Source: Telmatospirillum siberiense (GTDB taxonomy: Bacteria; Pseudomonadota; Alphaproteobacteria; Rhodospirillales; Magnetospirillaceae). From it: DNA of 64,000 nucleotides. The DNA lies in contig NZ_PIUM01000022.1 of assembly GCF_002845745.1 (NCBI RefSeq), positions 18,309 through 82,308 on the forward strand. The letters run 5' to 3'. This document shows, piece after piece, positions 43,352 through 51,648 of this stretch. The translations under genes were made by a program, and so were the position numbers. The notes under the pieces were generated by a model. It worked only from the letters and a program-made list of their open reading frames with translations. It did not search any database and was not told the origin of the DNA. Position 1 is the first letter of the stretch. The number at the start of each line of letters is the position of its first letter.

Positions 43352-43958
43352 CGAGAGACCATGGAAAACGGCAAAGCTGCTGGCTATAGAGCGTATAGCG
43401 GGGCAATGCCCAGGGTTTGGGCGTCGTCACCGTGATCACCGCCGAGCGGATCCTCGCCGTCGGCGGGGCGTGATAGGCGACGGCATCGAGCACGCGCGAG
43501 ATGGTCGCGCCCGTATCGATGGCGTCGTCGACAACCACCAGGGACGGGCGTTGACCGGCCCCCTCCAGCCAATTCGCCAACCCCTTCAATTCGTCGCCGT
43601 CGAGATGAAAGTCGTCCTGCTGCGGTGGCTTCGGCTTGGCTGTCAAGATGGCGTGCTCAAGAACCCGAAGCCGGTCGACGATCGGACGCGGCAGTTTGGT
43701 TACCAACCGTTTCAGGGCCGAACCCGACTTGTATTTCGTCGAGGGGCGACGGCAGGTGATGGAAAGAACCGGCACGGTGTAGCCCGCCGCCTTCGCCATC
43801 GATTGCGCGACATAAAGGCCGCCTGTCCGAATGCCGATCAGGGCGTCGGGACAGCCGTCCTGCACCACCAGGCGCATGAGGGCCGCGCAAGCCTCGTCAA
43901 AACCCGCGCGGTCGAAGGTGACAACTCCGGGCCTTCTGGAAATGGGACTGTTCTGCAT
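43344..43958 (-). CDS. Type I phosphoribosyltransferase-fold protein
   Basis: A 204-residue protein with the PRPP-binding signature VVVDDAIDTGATI near residue 145 and a preceding loop GIRTGGLYVAQSMAKAAGY that fits the type I PRTase fold. A basic segment (RRPSTKYKSGSALKRLVTKL) is inserted between them. Members act on bases, but an exopolysaccharide setting between a polymerase and a HAD phosphatase is unusual. The ATG at 43958 follows GGGAG; it lies 22 bp downstream of the polymerase. The true acceptor is unknown. Confidence 0.83.
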   Translation of the reverse strand: MQNSPISRRPGVVTFDRAGFDEACAALMRLVVQDGCPDALIGIRTGGLYVAQSMAKAAGYTVPVLSITCRRPSTKYKSGSALKRLVTKLPRPIVDRLRVLEHAILTAKPKPPQQDDFHLDGDELKGLANWLEGAGQRPSLVVVDDAIDTGATISRVLDAVAYHAPPTARIRSAVITVTTPKPWALPRYTLYSQQLCRFPWSLDA

Positions 43959-43980
43959 GATGGGGGCTCCCGCCTTGATT

Positions 43981-45318
43981 TCAGGAAGGGGATGCCGCGG
44001 CGGTATTTGCGGCAATGGGCAGCCGGGCCTTTGTCTCCCGCCACAGCACACCCAGGGCGGCTCCGAGAAAGAGCGAAGCCGATTGATCTTCTATGACCGA
44101 AAGGACCGTGCCGTATCCGAAGGCAAAAGCGACGACGGCGACCGCCGCCTCCAGTCTTTCGCGGGAACCGGTCAGCGGACGCAGCGCGTGAAAGCAGACA
44201 ATCGCCGTGTAAAAAACAGCGAAGACGCCGAAATAGGCATAAAGGAGGATGGGCATATTATCGACGGGATTGAAGTCGTTCGGCGCGTAGAGCCGTTGCG
44301 GGCCGCCAATCCCTCCCAGACCGACGCCGAACCACAGCATCTGATGCCGATCGATCCAGCGCAAGGCATCCGGCCAGGTGTAGGCGATGCGCAGATAGAT
44401 GGATTGGGTGCTGAAAACGCCCGATCCGTGATCCATATGCAGGCCGAAACTCATCACCGGCAAGGCGATGGAAAGCATCAGGAACGCCATCAGGCACAAC
44501 CGCAGCCAGCCGAGGCGTCCGACGGTAACGGGCGTGCAGAGGATTCCCGCGATCGGAAGCAGGGCGATCAGGGCGCCCTTCTGCGTGGTCAGAAAGACCG
44601 CCGCCACCGAAGACGCCGCGATGACGCAACGAAGCCACGCCCGCTTCACCCTGCACAGCAGGACGATCGTCAGACAGGGCAGGATGGCGGCGGCGGCTAT
44701 CGAGCTTCTGGTAAAGCCGGCCACACGCCGGGAAAGCGGATCCTGGATTTGCCAGTCCTTCGAGACGTCGACATTGAGATCGCCGACAATCGTCTTGATG
44801 CCGGTCCAGGGAAAAGTCAGGACGAATTTGTCAAGGCAAAGGCCTGCAAGGATAATCAGCCAGATCGCCGCCAGGATCTTCAGCCCCCGGCCCTCGGGGG
44901 ATATCAGCAGACCGGCGGCGAAAAAGCCAAAGAGCAGGTTCATCAGGACTTTCCCGCCATATGCGACCCCCCCGATGCTGCCGATGGTCCCCATGAGGAC
45001 CATGCCGTGGAAAGCCAGGATCAGGCCGAAAATCAGAAAGGCGGGATGCAATCTGAGACGCGTCATCTGGGTGGCGCCCAGAACAGCCAAAGGCCCAATC
45101 ATCAGGCCATCACGTGATAAGATCAGGCTGTCTTTTCCAAGAAGAAAAAGAGAATATCGAATAGGCGCTTCAAGCGTATAGATTGATAGATATAACAAAG
45201 CGCACACAGAAAACATCGATGTGATGTTTTCTGTGTCTATATTACTGGTTCCAAACGATCCTTCTGGCGAATTATCTTCGCCAAGACCGCTGAACAAGGG
45301 TCTATCCATGTAAGTCAT
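43981..45318 (-). CDS. O-antigen/exopolysaccharide polymerase (Wzy/WaaL-like)
   Basis: A 445-residue membrane protein with about 11 hydrophobic segments and a long external loop (about residues 300-345, containing the segment AYTWPDALRWIDRHQMLWFG, then VGLGGIGGPQ), the layout of the O-antigen ligase/polymerase family. It has little sequence signature, so the call rests on topology and context: flippase, chain-length protein and initiating transferase are all in the locus. AGGTGG precedes the ATG at 45318; a second ATG at 45309 is possible. Confidence 0.78.
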   Translation of the reverse strand: MTYMDRPLFSGLGEDNSPEGSFGTSNIDTENITSMFSVCALLYLSIYTLEAPIRYSLFLLGKDSLILSRDGLMIGPLAVLGATQMTRLRLHPAFLIFGLILAFHGMVLMGTIGSIGGVAYGGKVLMNLLFGFFAAGLLISPEGRGLKILAAIWLIILAGLCLDKFVLTFPWTGIKTIVGDLNVDVSKDWQIQDPLSRRVAGFTRSSIAAAAILPCLTIVLLCRVKRAWLRCVIAASSVAAVFLTTQKGALIALLPIAGILCTPVTVGRLGWLRLCLMAFLMLSIALPVMSFGLHMDHGSGVFSTQSIYLRIAYTWPDALRWIDRHQMLWFGVGLGGIGGPQRLYAPNDFNPVDNMPILLYAYFGVFAVFYTAIVCFHALRPLTGSRERLEAAVAVVAFAFGYGTVLSVIEDQSASLFLGAALGVLWRETKARLPIAANTAAASPS

Positions 45319-45670
45319 ACCACCTACACAAGCACGACGGCCGGCGCGGCGGTTGTGACCATTGTGTGGTTACCCCGCATTCCCCCTCGCCCGGCCGTCG
45401 GTGCAGCGACATGACCAGGATGGGGCCGTGGCCGCCATCGGGGGATGGCGGCGATGCGATCGATTTGGGGATAGTGGTGGATATCCACAAAAAATGTGGA
45501 TAACTCTGTGGGAACCCTGTCGAAAAAGTTCGCTGTCCGGCTCAGCGCCTGGAGACGAAACTCTTTGCCTAGCCATTGGGCAGCGAAATTTTCTTTTGCG
45601 TTTTCTTAAGCAACCCTAATTTGTTACACGGATGTTTCACGGATCCCTTCGTGATCCTTTCCGATTCGTC
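45319..45670. other. Intergenic with DnaA-box-like sites
   Basis: No gene is seen in this 352-bp gap. TGTGGATAA at 45495-45503 is a perfect DnaA box on the minus strand (TTATCCACA). ATATCCACA at 45481-45489 matches 8 of 9 positions and lies within a GTGGATATCCAC palindrome. An AT-rich stretch follows (about 45590-45670). This could be a DnaA-controlled promoter, a titration site or, less likely, part of a replication origin. There are too few boxes to claim an origin. Confidence 0.4.
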
Positions 45671-46087
45671 TTATACTTCTTCCATTCGCACTTTTTGTAG
45701 GAAGCTGACAAAAGCCTGATCTTTCGTCTTGATGTGATCGACCAGCCAGGCTCGCAAGGTCTTTAATTCCTCCACCGTCATCGTTTGATCGCCGTCATTG
45801 AACACTGTTTGTATTTTGCGCACCTGTTCCAGCAGCGAATCGTGCTCCTTCACATGCACGCCAACGCCCGGATAAGCGCGCTGCTGCATCAGAATTTCTT
45901 CCGACATGAAATGCAGGTTGGTGAACTCCACCAGACGGTCGAGGACGATCACCAACTCATCCTTGTTCCGGTTTTCCAACAATCCCCGTTCGAAGGATTC
46001 GAGAAGCCGGATCTGGGCGGCGTGTTCACCGTCCATCACCTCCTCGCTCAGTTCGACCCCGTCCTCCGTGTCCGAAACGCCAGCCAT
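45671..46087 (-). CDS. Bacteriohemerythrin
   Basis: A 138-residue single-domain hemerythrin. The di-iron ligands are all present by position: H22, H59, E63, H78, H82, H118 and D123, in MDGEHAAQ, HFMSEEILM, HVKEHDSLL and WLVDHIKTKD. It would bind O2 or NO reversibly in the cytoplasm as a carrier or sensor. The N-terminus is acidic and lacks the usual tryptophan. It is a single-gene unit, and its upstream region contains strong palindromes. Confidence 0.9.
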   Translation of the reverse strand: MAGVSDTEDGVELSEEVMDGEHAAQIRLLESFERGLLENRNKDELVIVLDRLVEFTNLHFMSEEILMQQRAYPGVGVHVKEHDSLLEQVRKIQTVFNDGDQTMTVEELKTLRAWLVDHIKTKDQAFVSFLQKVRMEEV

Positions 46088-46160
46088 CGTCTTCCACTCC
46101 CTCGTCGATCAAACCGCAAGAACATAACCGGGACACTCACCGCATGTCCCATAAATCTCA

Positions 46161-46255
46161 GCACTATTCAAACTGTATAGTGCATACCATTGTCACCATT
46201 CGGAGCGACAGATACAAACAATTTTATCTATCAACCGGGGGTGATGGTGACAATG
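46161..46255. promoter_or_regulatory. Two inverted repeats upstream of bacteriohemerythrin
   Basis: GCACTAT (46161-46167) and ATAGTGC (46177-46183) form a 7-bp inverted repeat with a 9-bp spacer. CATTGTCACCAT (46188-46199) and ATGGTGACAATG (46244-46255) form a perfect 12-bp inverted repeat 44 bp apart. The DNA is AT-rich and lies between the divergent hemerythrin and a small unknown gene. Operator sites bound cooperatively by a dimeric regulator are a reasonable inference. Confidence 0.5.
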
Positions 46256-46363
46256 CATCATTTATCCAAAAATTATATTTAGGCGACCTAAATCGGTTGA
46301 TAAAGAACTTTTATTTTTAAGCCTAAACGGGTATTGTTGCCAAAATGCAAATAGGATGTGCCC

Positions 46364-46873
46364 ATGATGTTCTTTGGGAAATCATCGGCAAACGCGGCCA
46401 AGAGTGAAGCTCAGATCGAAGCGGAGCGACTGCAGCTTGAGCGTTTGAAAAGCATGGTTCGTGACGTGTTGCAGAAGATGCGGAACGCCAATCCGGCGGA
46501 TGCGGAACGTCTTCATCAACAAATCAAGGACTTATGCACGGATAAAACCTTGCCGATGGAATTCAAACGCAAGGCGATGGAATACGCCCGTTCCTACGAG
46601 TGTAATGCCAACATGCGCGAAACGGATAAGCTTCTTCATGAGGCGATCCGGATGGCGGCGGCCGAACATATGAAGGAACGTGGTCAAAAGCTGGGCGAAG
46701 CCCGCAAGCTATATGGCAAGGCCTGCGGTTTGGGAGCCGATTTGGATTTTCGCAAGGCGGCGCAGCGTTTGATGGACACCATCATGTTGACGGGAGGCGT
46801 CGCCAAGCAGGGCCCCACCCGGGCCAAGCCTCTCGATACCGCGCCCAAGGCCCCCAATCGCGCCAAACTGTAA
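46364..46873 (+). CDS. Helical cytoplasmic protein of unknown function
   Basis: A 169-residue protein, charged and predicted almost wholly alpha-helical, with no signal or membrane segment. The first 50 residues (AQIEAERLQLERLKSMVRDV onward) look like a coiled coil. Conserved-looking segments are KTLPMEFKRKAMEYARSYEC and EARKLYGKACGLGADLDFRK. The tail is basic and proline-rich. I recognise no family. The ATG at 46364 follows AGGA; a GTG at 46358 is an alternative. A terminator hairpin follows directly, so it is probably monocistronic. Confidence 0.75.
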   Translation: MMFFGKSSANAAKSEAQIEAERLQLERLKSMVRDVLQKMRNANPADAERLHQQIKDLCTDKTLPMEFKRKAMEYARSYECNANMRETDKLLHEAIRMAAAEHMKERGQKLGEARKLYGKACGLGADLDFRKAAQRLMDTIMLTGGVAKQGPTRAKPLDTAPKAPNRAKL

Positions 46874-46882
46874 AATTTAAAC

Positions 46883-46906
46883 AACCCTCCTGCTATCGGG
46901 GGTTTT
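46883..46906 (+). terminator. Intrinsic terminator
   Basis: AACCCTC pairs with GGGGGTT across an 8-10 nt loop, and the stem runs into TTTT. It starts 10 bases after the stop codon of the preceding gene. One G-T pair is needed in the stem. Confidence 0.7.
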
Positions 46907-47042
46907 GGCGATGCGACAGGACGAGGTGGCTCCGCCCCTCCGTCCTATCCCCGTGTCTTTCCTTCGCCGCCTCTACCTAGATATGAAAAATCGTATTATG
47001 CTCGTGATCCTATAACGATCACGACGGGAGGCTGGTCGCCGG

Positions 47043-48359
47043 ATGATCCATTTGGCCAATATTCTTATCGCCGCCGCCGACCCCAGCCTGGGCCAGGAGT
47101 TGCTGCAGAAGATCCGGCGTCATGGCTATGACGGCCGCGTGGTCGATAGCCTCGATGCCGCCTTGGCCACCACCCGTCAGGAACATCCCGATATCGTCCT
47201 GGCGACGGAGAATCTGGTCGGGGGAACGGCCATAGGCCTGGCTAAAACCCTGAAGAAAACCCCGGAATGTGCTGAAATCCCAGTCTGTTTGGCCGCCAGC
47301 AGTCATTCTTCGGATCTCAAGATGCAGGCGTTGGCCGCCGGTATCGACGACGTGCTTTCCCCCCCGCTCGACGAAACCAAGCTGGTGGCGCGTCTGCGTC
47401 CCCTGGTCCGTCTGGCCATCATGCGGACCGAACTGCACCGGCGAGCCGCCACGGCGCGCAGGTTCGGCATCGAGATCATCGAAACCCTGCCGCCGACAAA
47501 AATCGACACCGACTATCCGTTGCTGGTGGTCGGCCCCTCCGGGGCTTCCCTCTCGGCCGCGTTGGAAGGCGCCCGCCCCAGCTTCGCCTCGGATCCGTTC
47601 GTCGCCGACGATCTGCTCAGCCACAATAATTTCGACGCCGCCATCCTCGTCCCGGAAAGCGATCCCACCGCCTATCTCGATTTCTGCGCCCAGACCCGCA
47701 ACAATCCCAGGCTCTTCAATCTGCCAGTGCTGATCGTCAGTGACCCCGGACGGGTCGAGGAAACCGTTGCCTACCATCACGGCGCCAGTGGATTCTTCAA
47801 CTCCCCGGTCAATCCGGCCGAGTTGCGTTCCTCGGTGTTGAGCCTGGTCCGCAGACAACGGCTGCGCTGGGAAATACGCAAGGCGCTCGGCGAAACCTTG
47901 CGCGCGGAAACGCGCGACGCCGATACCGGTCTTTATGCCCGGAATTTCCTCGACGCCTATCTGAGCGACCGCGTGGCCTATTCGGCTCCGCGCGGTCGGC
48001 ACCTGTCGATCATGTTTCTCCGCGTTCCAGACATCGAAGGCGTGCGTCAACATTTCGGCGAGGAACAGGCCGCGCATTTGCGTTTGCAGGTGGCACAATG
48101 GATCGGCAGCCTGCTGCGCGGCGAGGACGTGACCGCGCGCTATGCCGAAAACGAATTCTGCGTCGTTCTGCCCGATACGCCGAAGATCGAAGCCGAGATC
48201 GTGATGAACCGCATCGCCGGCGTGCTGGCCTACACCGACTTCGCGGTGAAGGAGGTCTATCAACCGGTTAAAATTTGGGCGCGCGTCGGCGCGGCCGAAT
48301 TGGCGCCCGACGACACGCCCTCTTCATTGATCGAACGGGCCCGCGCGAATATCGTTTGA
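47043..48359 (+). CDS. Degenerate PleD-like protein (REC-REC-GGDEF layout)
   Basis: A 438-residue protein with two receiver-like domains (about 1-125 and 150-275) and a diguanylate-cyclase-like domain (about 290-438). The phospho-acceptor region of the first receiver reads DIVLATENLVGG, lacking the usual Asp; the second (NFDAAILVPESDP) is also altered. The GGDEF loop reads AENEF, so cyclase activity is very unlikely. The frame is intact. It could be a pseudo-enzyme or c-di-GMP-independent scaffold. The ATG at 47043 is preceded by GGGAGG at a rather long distance. Confidence 0.83.
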   Translation: MIHLANILIAAADPSLGQELLQKIRRHGYDGRVVDSLDAALATTRQEHPDIVLATENLVGGTAIGLAKTLKKTPECAEIPVCLAASSHSSDLKMQALAAGIDDVLSPPLDETKLVARLRPLVRLAIMRTELHRRAATARRFGIEIIETLPPTKIDTDYPLLVVGPSGASLSAALEGARPSFASDPFVADDLLSHNNFDAAILVPESDPTAYLDFCAQTRNNPRLFNLPVLIVSDPGRVEETVAYHHGASGFFNSPVNPAELRSSVLSLVRRQRLRWEIRKALGETLRAETRDADTGLYARNFLDAYLSDRVAYSAPRGRHLSIMFLRVPDIEGVRQHFGEEQAAHLRLQVAQWIGSLLRGEDVTARYAENEFCVVLPDTPKIEAEIVMNRIAGVLAYTDFAVKEVYQPVKIWARVGAAELAPDDTPSSLIERARANIV

Positions 48360-48385
48360 TATTCCGTATCTGAGGGTGAACCGCC

Positions 48386-49033
48386 ATGCGCATCGACGTG
48401 ATTTTCGACACCGTCTGCCCTTGGTGTTACATCGGCAAACACCGCTTTGAACGGGCCTTGGCCTTGCGTCCGGACGTGCGCGCCGAGATCCGCTGGCGCC
48501 CCTTCCTGCTCAATCCCGAGATGCCTGCCGCCGGTCTCGACCGGCAGATCTATCTGGAACGAAAATTCGGCAGCACTTATCGGATCCAGAGGATTCACGG
48601 CGCCGCCCAACAGGCCGGCGACGCCGACGGCATCACCTTCAACTTCGATGCCATCAAACGCACGCCGAACAGCATCAATTCTCACCGCCTGATCCATTTC
48701 GCCGCCGATTCGACCCCGCAAGCCAATCTCGTCGAGTCCATCTTTCAAGCCTACTTCGTCCATGGCGAGGATATCGGCGACATTCCGGTCCTGCGGAGAT
48801 TGGCTGAATCCTGCGGTCTTTCCGGGCAGGAGGTGGAAGACTTCCTTCGATCGGAGGCCGGAATAAGCGCCATCGAAACGGAAAACGCCCGCTTCCACCG
48901 CCTGGGCGTCAGCGGGGTTCCCTGCTACATCCTGGATGACCGCTACGCCGTGGCCGGAGCGCAGGAACCGGACATGCTGGCCCGTCTTCTCGATATCGCC
49001 CAAGGCACGGAATTGGAAACGGCGTCGCGGTAA
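48386..49033 (+). CDS. DsbA family oxidoreductase (FrnE-like)
   Basis: A 215-residue thioredoxin-fold protein with an inserted helical domain. The active site CPWCYIG is at about residues 15-21 and the cis-proline loop reads GVSGVPCYIL. No signal peptide is present, so it acts in the cytoplasm, like FrnE. Related 2-hydroxychromene-2-carboxylate isomerases lack the CxxC pair. It follows the PleD-like gene by 26 bp and is probably cotranscribed. Confidence 0.92.
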   Translation: MRIDVIFDTVCPWCYIGKHRFERALALRPDVRAEIRWRPFLLNPEMPAAGLDRQIYLERKFGSTYRIQRIHGAAQQAGDADGITFNFDAIKRTPNSINSHRLIHFAADSTPQANLVESIFQAYFVHGEDIGDIPVLRRLAESCGLSGQEVEDFLRSEAGISAIETENARFHRLGVSGVPCYILDDRYAVAGAQEPDMLARLLDIAQGTELETASR

Positions 49034-49108
49034 GGGCCTGTTGATAAATTATCGAATCAACAGACCCTAAAGCCCGAACTGCGATTGAGCCCGCCGAAAG
49101 CGGAGCGA
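49034..49108. repeat. Intergenic hairpin plus dispersed repeat module, copy C
   Basis: GGGCCTGTTGAT (49034-49045) and ATCAACAGACCC (49056-49067) form a 12-bp hairpin with one mismatch, starting just after the DsbA-like stop. The following CCCTAAAGCCCGAACTGCGATTGAGCC matches the segment at 57175-57200 with about four differences. The complement of CGCCGAAAGCGGAGCG near 49093-49108 resembles the 19-mer at 19873-19891. It probably also serves as a terminator between convergent genes. Confidence 0.55.
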
Positions 49109-49152
49109 CGGCATCGCAGGAATCTTGGATCCCGGGAAACGCCCCAGCCGGG

Positions 49153-49965
49153 TCAGTGGGCCATGAACACTGGGATTTCCGCCTCGGCCAAAATCTGACT
49201 GGTCGTGCCGCCGAAAACCATCTGGCGCAACCGGCTTTGCGTATAGCCGCCCTTCAGCAGGAGGTCGGCGCCCTCCGCCGCGACGCGGGCCAGAATGAGC
49301 CGCCCGGCCGATTGGGAATTGTCGCTCAGCACCTCATGGGTGACGTCCAGGCCATGCCTTTTCAGCGATTCGGCGAGGAGTTCAGGCCCGGGGCCGGGCG
49401 ACATGGCGCCGTTCACCGAGACGATGATCACCTTGCGCGCCCCTTTCAGGAAAGGCATGGCAAATCCCACCGTTCTCGCCGTTTCGGTGCTGGCGTTCCA
49501 GGCGATGACGATCACTTCGCCGATCGGTCCCTTGGGCGGTTGCGGCGGCGCCACCAGAATCGGCCTGCCGCTCTCGAAAAGCACCGTCTCCAGCGTCGCC
49601 TGGCGGGGATCGCGGGGATCGGCGCTGGGCCGGCCGACGATGGTCAAATCGAAGACGCGCCCATAAGCGCCGATCTTGATGTCGGAAAACAGATCGTCGC
49701 CATTCCATGCGAAAGCCTGCCCCGCCGGCAGTGAACGGTTACGTTCCTCGAAAATGGCCCGCAATTGCGTCAACAGCTCGCGCTGGGCCTTTTCATTGCC
49801 GACGGCGATCGGAAAGGCGAAATGAGCGGCGATCAACGCGTCGAAATCCGGTCCCAGGGGCACCACCTCGACGCGGCTGCCGAACTTGCCGGCAATGAGT
49901 TCCGCCGTCCGAAAAACCGAGGGATTGCCCCGATGGTCTTCGAGCGGAACGAGGATATTCTTCAT
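49153..49965 (-). CDS. Universal stress protein with two UspA domains
   Basis: A 270-residue tandem UspA protein. Domain one starts MKNILVPLEDHRGNPSVFRT; domain two starts GEVIVIAWNASTETARTVGF. The C-terminus holds GGYTQSRLRQMVFGGTTSQI, which fits the ATP-binding G-2x-G-9x-G-S/T pattern only in degenerate form (G-x9-G-x-T). Such proteins aid survival under stress or starvation. The ATG at 49965 (MKNILVPL) is preferred over one six codons upstream. Confidence 0.9.
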   Translation of the reverse strand: MKNILVPLEDHRGNPSVFRTAELIAGKFGSRVEVVPLGPDFDALIAAHFAFPIAVGNEKAQRELLTQLRAIFEERNRSLPAGQAFAWNGDDLFSDIKIGAYGRVFDLTIVGRPSADPRDPRQATLETVLFESGRPILVAPPQPPKGPIGEVIVIAWNASTETARTVGFAMPFLKGARKVIIVSVNGAMSPGPGPELLAESLKRHGLDVTHEVLSDNSQSAGRLILARVAAEGADLLLKGGYTQSRLRQMVFGGTTSQILAEAEIPVFMAH

Positions 49966-50001
49966 GGCCTTTTCATCTCCCAACGCATGCTGATCCCGCT
50001 T

Positions 50002-51501
50002 TCAGGGCAGGCGCCGCACCGGAACCAGCCACGCCAGAATAGCACCCATGGTTACGTAGACGGCAATCAGTAAAAAAGCATCGCGGAAGGTTCCCCCCAA
50101 CGACAGCATGATGCTTTCCCGCACCGGCGGAGCGAGGGAATCGAGCACCGACGGCCCCAGTTCCATCAGTTGCGCGAAATATTGCGAAGATTCGGGGGCT
50201 CGCCAGGAAAGCACGGCGAAAAGCAGTGTCGAGACGAGCGTCGTGCCGAAGGCGGCGCCGACCGCACGGGAAAAATTGACCGACCCCGCCGCCGCCCCCA
50301 ACATCGAGGCGCCGGCGGCGTTCTGCACCGTCACCTGCACCACGCCCATGACGCTCCCCATGAAAACAGCCATCACACCGAGGATGATCGCGATGGCGGT
50401 GAGGCTGAGCCGATCCAGGAAGATGGCGAAGAATGTCATCAGGATGGCGGCGGCGACCAGGGAGACCGACGGAAAGATCATGGTGCGCCCGGTCCGGCTG
50501 ACCAAACGTCCGATGCTGAGCGAACCGGCCCCGATCCCGATGGCGATGGGCAGCAAAAGAATACCCGTCTGCGAGGCCGAGGTCCCACGAACCACCCGCA
50601 GATAGATGGGGACGAAGGTGATCAGGGAAACCAGGGCCGCGCCATGACAGGCGGCGAGCGCGTCGCTGCGCCAGATGGCGGCCCGCCCCAGCAGGGCGAC
50701 CGGAATCAACGGATGTGACTCGCGCCGCTCCCGCCGAAGCAGCACATAGAGGGAGCCCGTCGAGAGAAGCAGCAAGGCGGCGAAGGGCGGCAGCATCGAC
50801 CAGTTGACGCGCTGAACCTGTTCGAGGGCCAGCAAGGCCGATAGAACGAAGGTGACGAAGTAGAGCAGACCATGCAGGTCGAAACTCCACCCCTCGTTGC
50901 TCACCGGGCGGCTTGGCAGACGGCGGGCGACCAGGGCGGCGGCCAAGCCCAGCGGCAGATTGATCAGGAAAATCGAACGCCAGCCGAAGAGTTCGGTCAG
51001 AAAGCCGCCGGCCAACGGGCCGAAGGAGTTGGAACAGACCACCACGGCGGCGATATAGCCCTGATAGCGCGCCCTCTCCCGAGGCGGCACCACCTCGCCG
51101 ATCAGCGCATGTGACAGGGTCATCAGGCCGCCGCCGCCCAGCCCCTGCAATACCCGGGCGGCGGTCAGCGTCATGATGTTGGTGGCCAGGGCGCAAAGCA
51201 ACGAGGCCACGATCATCACCCCCAGGGCGACGAACATCATCTTCTTGCGTCCGAGCATGTCTCCCAGACGGCCATAGACGGGCGCGGCGATCGTGTTGGT
51301 GATCAGATAGGCGACGACCACCCAGGAAATATGTTCGACATCGCCCAAATCCGCCGAAATGGCGGGCAGCGCGGTGGCCACGATGGTCTGGTCGACGACT
51401 CCCAGAAACATCGGAAGCATCAGCGAGGGGAACACCCCAAAAAACAGGCTGCCGGTCGAGGCCCCCGGCTGAACCGGAGCAGGATCAAGAGACATGGTCA
51501 T
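50002..51501 (-). CDS. MFS multidrug efflux transporter (DHA2, 14-segment type)
   Basis: A 499-residue transporter with about 14 membrane segments. MFLGVVDQTIVATALPAISA is the DHA2 first-segment motif, GRLGDMLGRKKMM is motif A, and GGLMTLSHALIGEVVPPRER and FGPLAGGFLTELFGWRSIF follow. EmrB/QacA relatives export lipophilic drugs by proton antiport. No membrane-fusion partner or regulator is adjacent. The substrate is unknown. Confidence 0.92.
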   Translation of the reverse strand: MTMSLDPAPVQPGASTGSLFFGVFPSLMLPMFLGVVDQTIVATALPAISADLGDVEHISWVVVAYLITNTIAAPVYGRLGDMLGRKKMMFVALGVMIVASLLCALATNIMTLTAARVLQGLGGGGLMTLSHALIGEVVPPRERARYQGYIAAVVVCSNSFGPLAGGFLTELFGWRSIFLINLPLGLAAALVARRLPSRPVSNEGWSFDLHGLLYFVTFVLSALLALEQVQRVNWSMLPPFAALLLLSTGSLYVLLRRERRESHPLIPVALLGRAAIWRSDALAACHGAALVSLITFVPIYLRVVRGTSASQTGILLLPIAIGIGAGSLSIGRLVSRTGRTMIFPSVSLVAAAILMTFFAIFLDRLSLTAIAIILGVMAVFMGSVMGVVQVTVQNAAGASMLGAAAGSVNFSRAVGAAFGTTLVSTLLFAVLSWRAPESSQYFAQLMELGPSVLDSLAPPVRESIMLSLGGTFRDAFLLIAVYVTMGAILAWLVPVRRLP

Positions 51502-51604
51502 TGTTCCGGAAAAGGAGATTGATATTGGGAAATCTTAAGAAAGGTTCGTTTCCGTTGCGTCCTTTATACGCCCGGACCCGACGAACCTGACGCGTCCGCA
51601 AATT

Positions 51605-51648
51605 TAGGGTCTCCGCTCCGCTTCCGGCGAGATCAGGCCTTTAGGCCG
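51605..51648 (+). repeat. Dispersed repeat module (CTCCGCTCCGCTTCCGGCG), copy 2
   Basis: The 19-mer at 51611-51629 is identical to 19873-19891. It is followed by GATCAGGCCTTTAGGCC, a small AGGCC-based palindrome that runs into the 3' end of mfd. It may act as the mfd terminator. The rest of the 139-bp gap to the MFS start shows nothing else. Confidence 0.55.

Noticed and set aside
45319-45670. Full chromosomal replication origin
   Set aside because: Only two DnaA-box-like sites are visible and no origin-linked genes are nearby; kept as a weaker site cluster.
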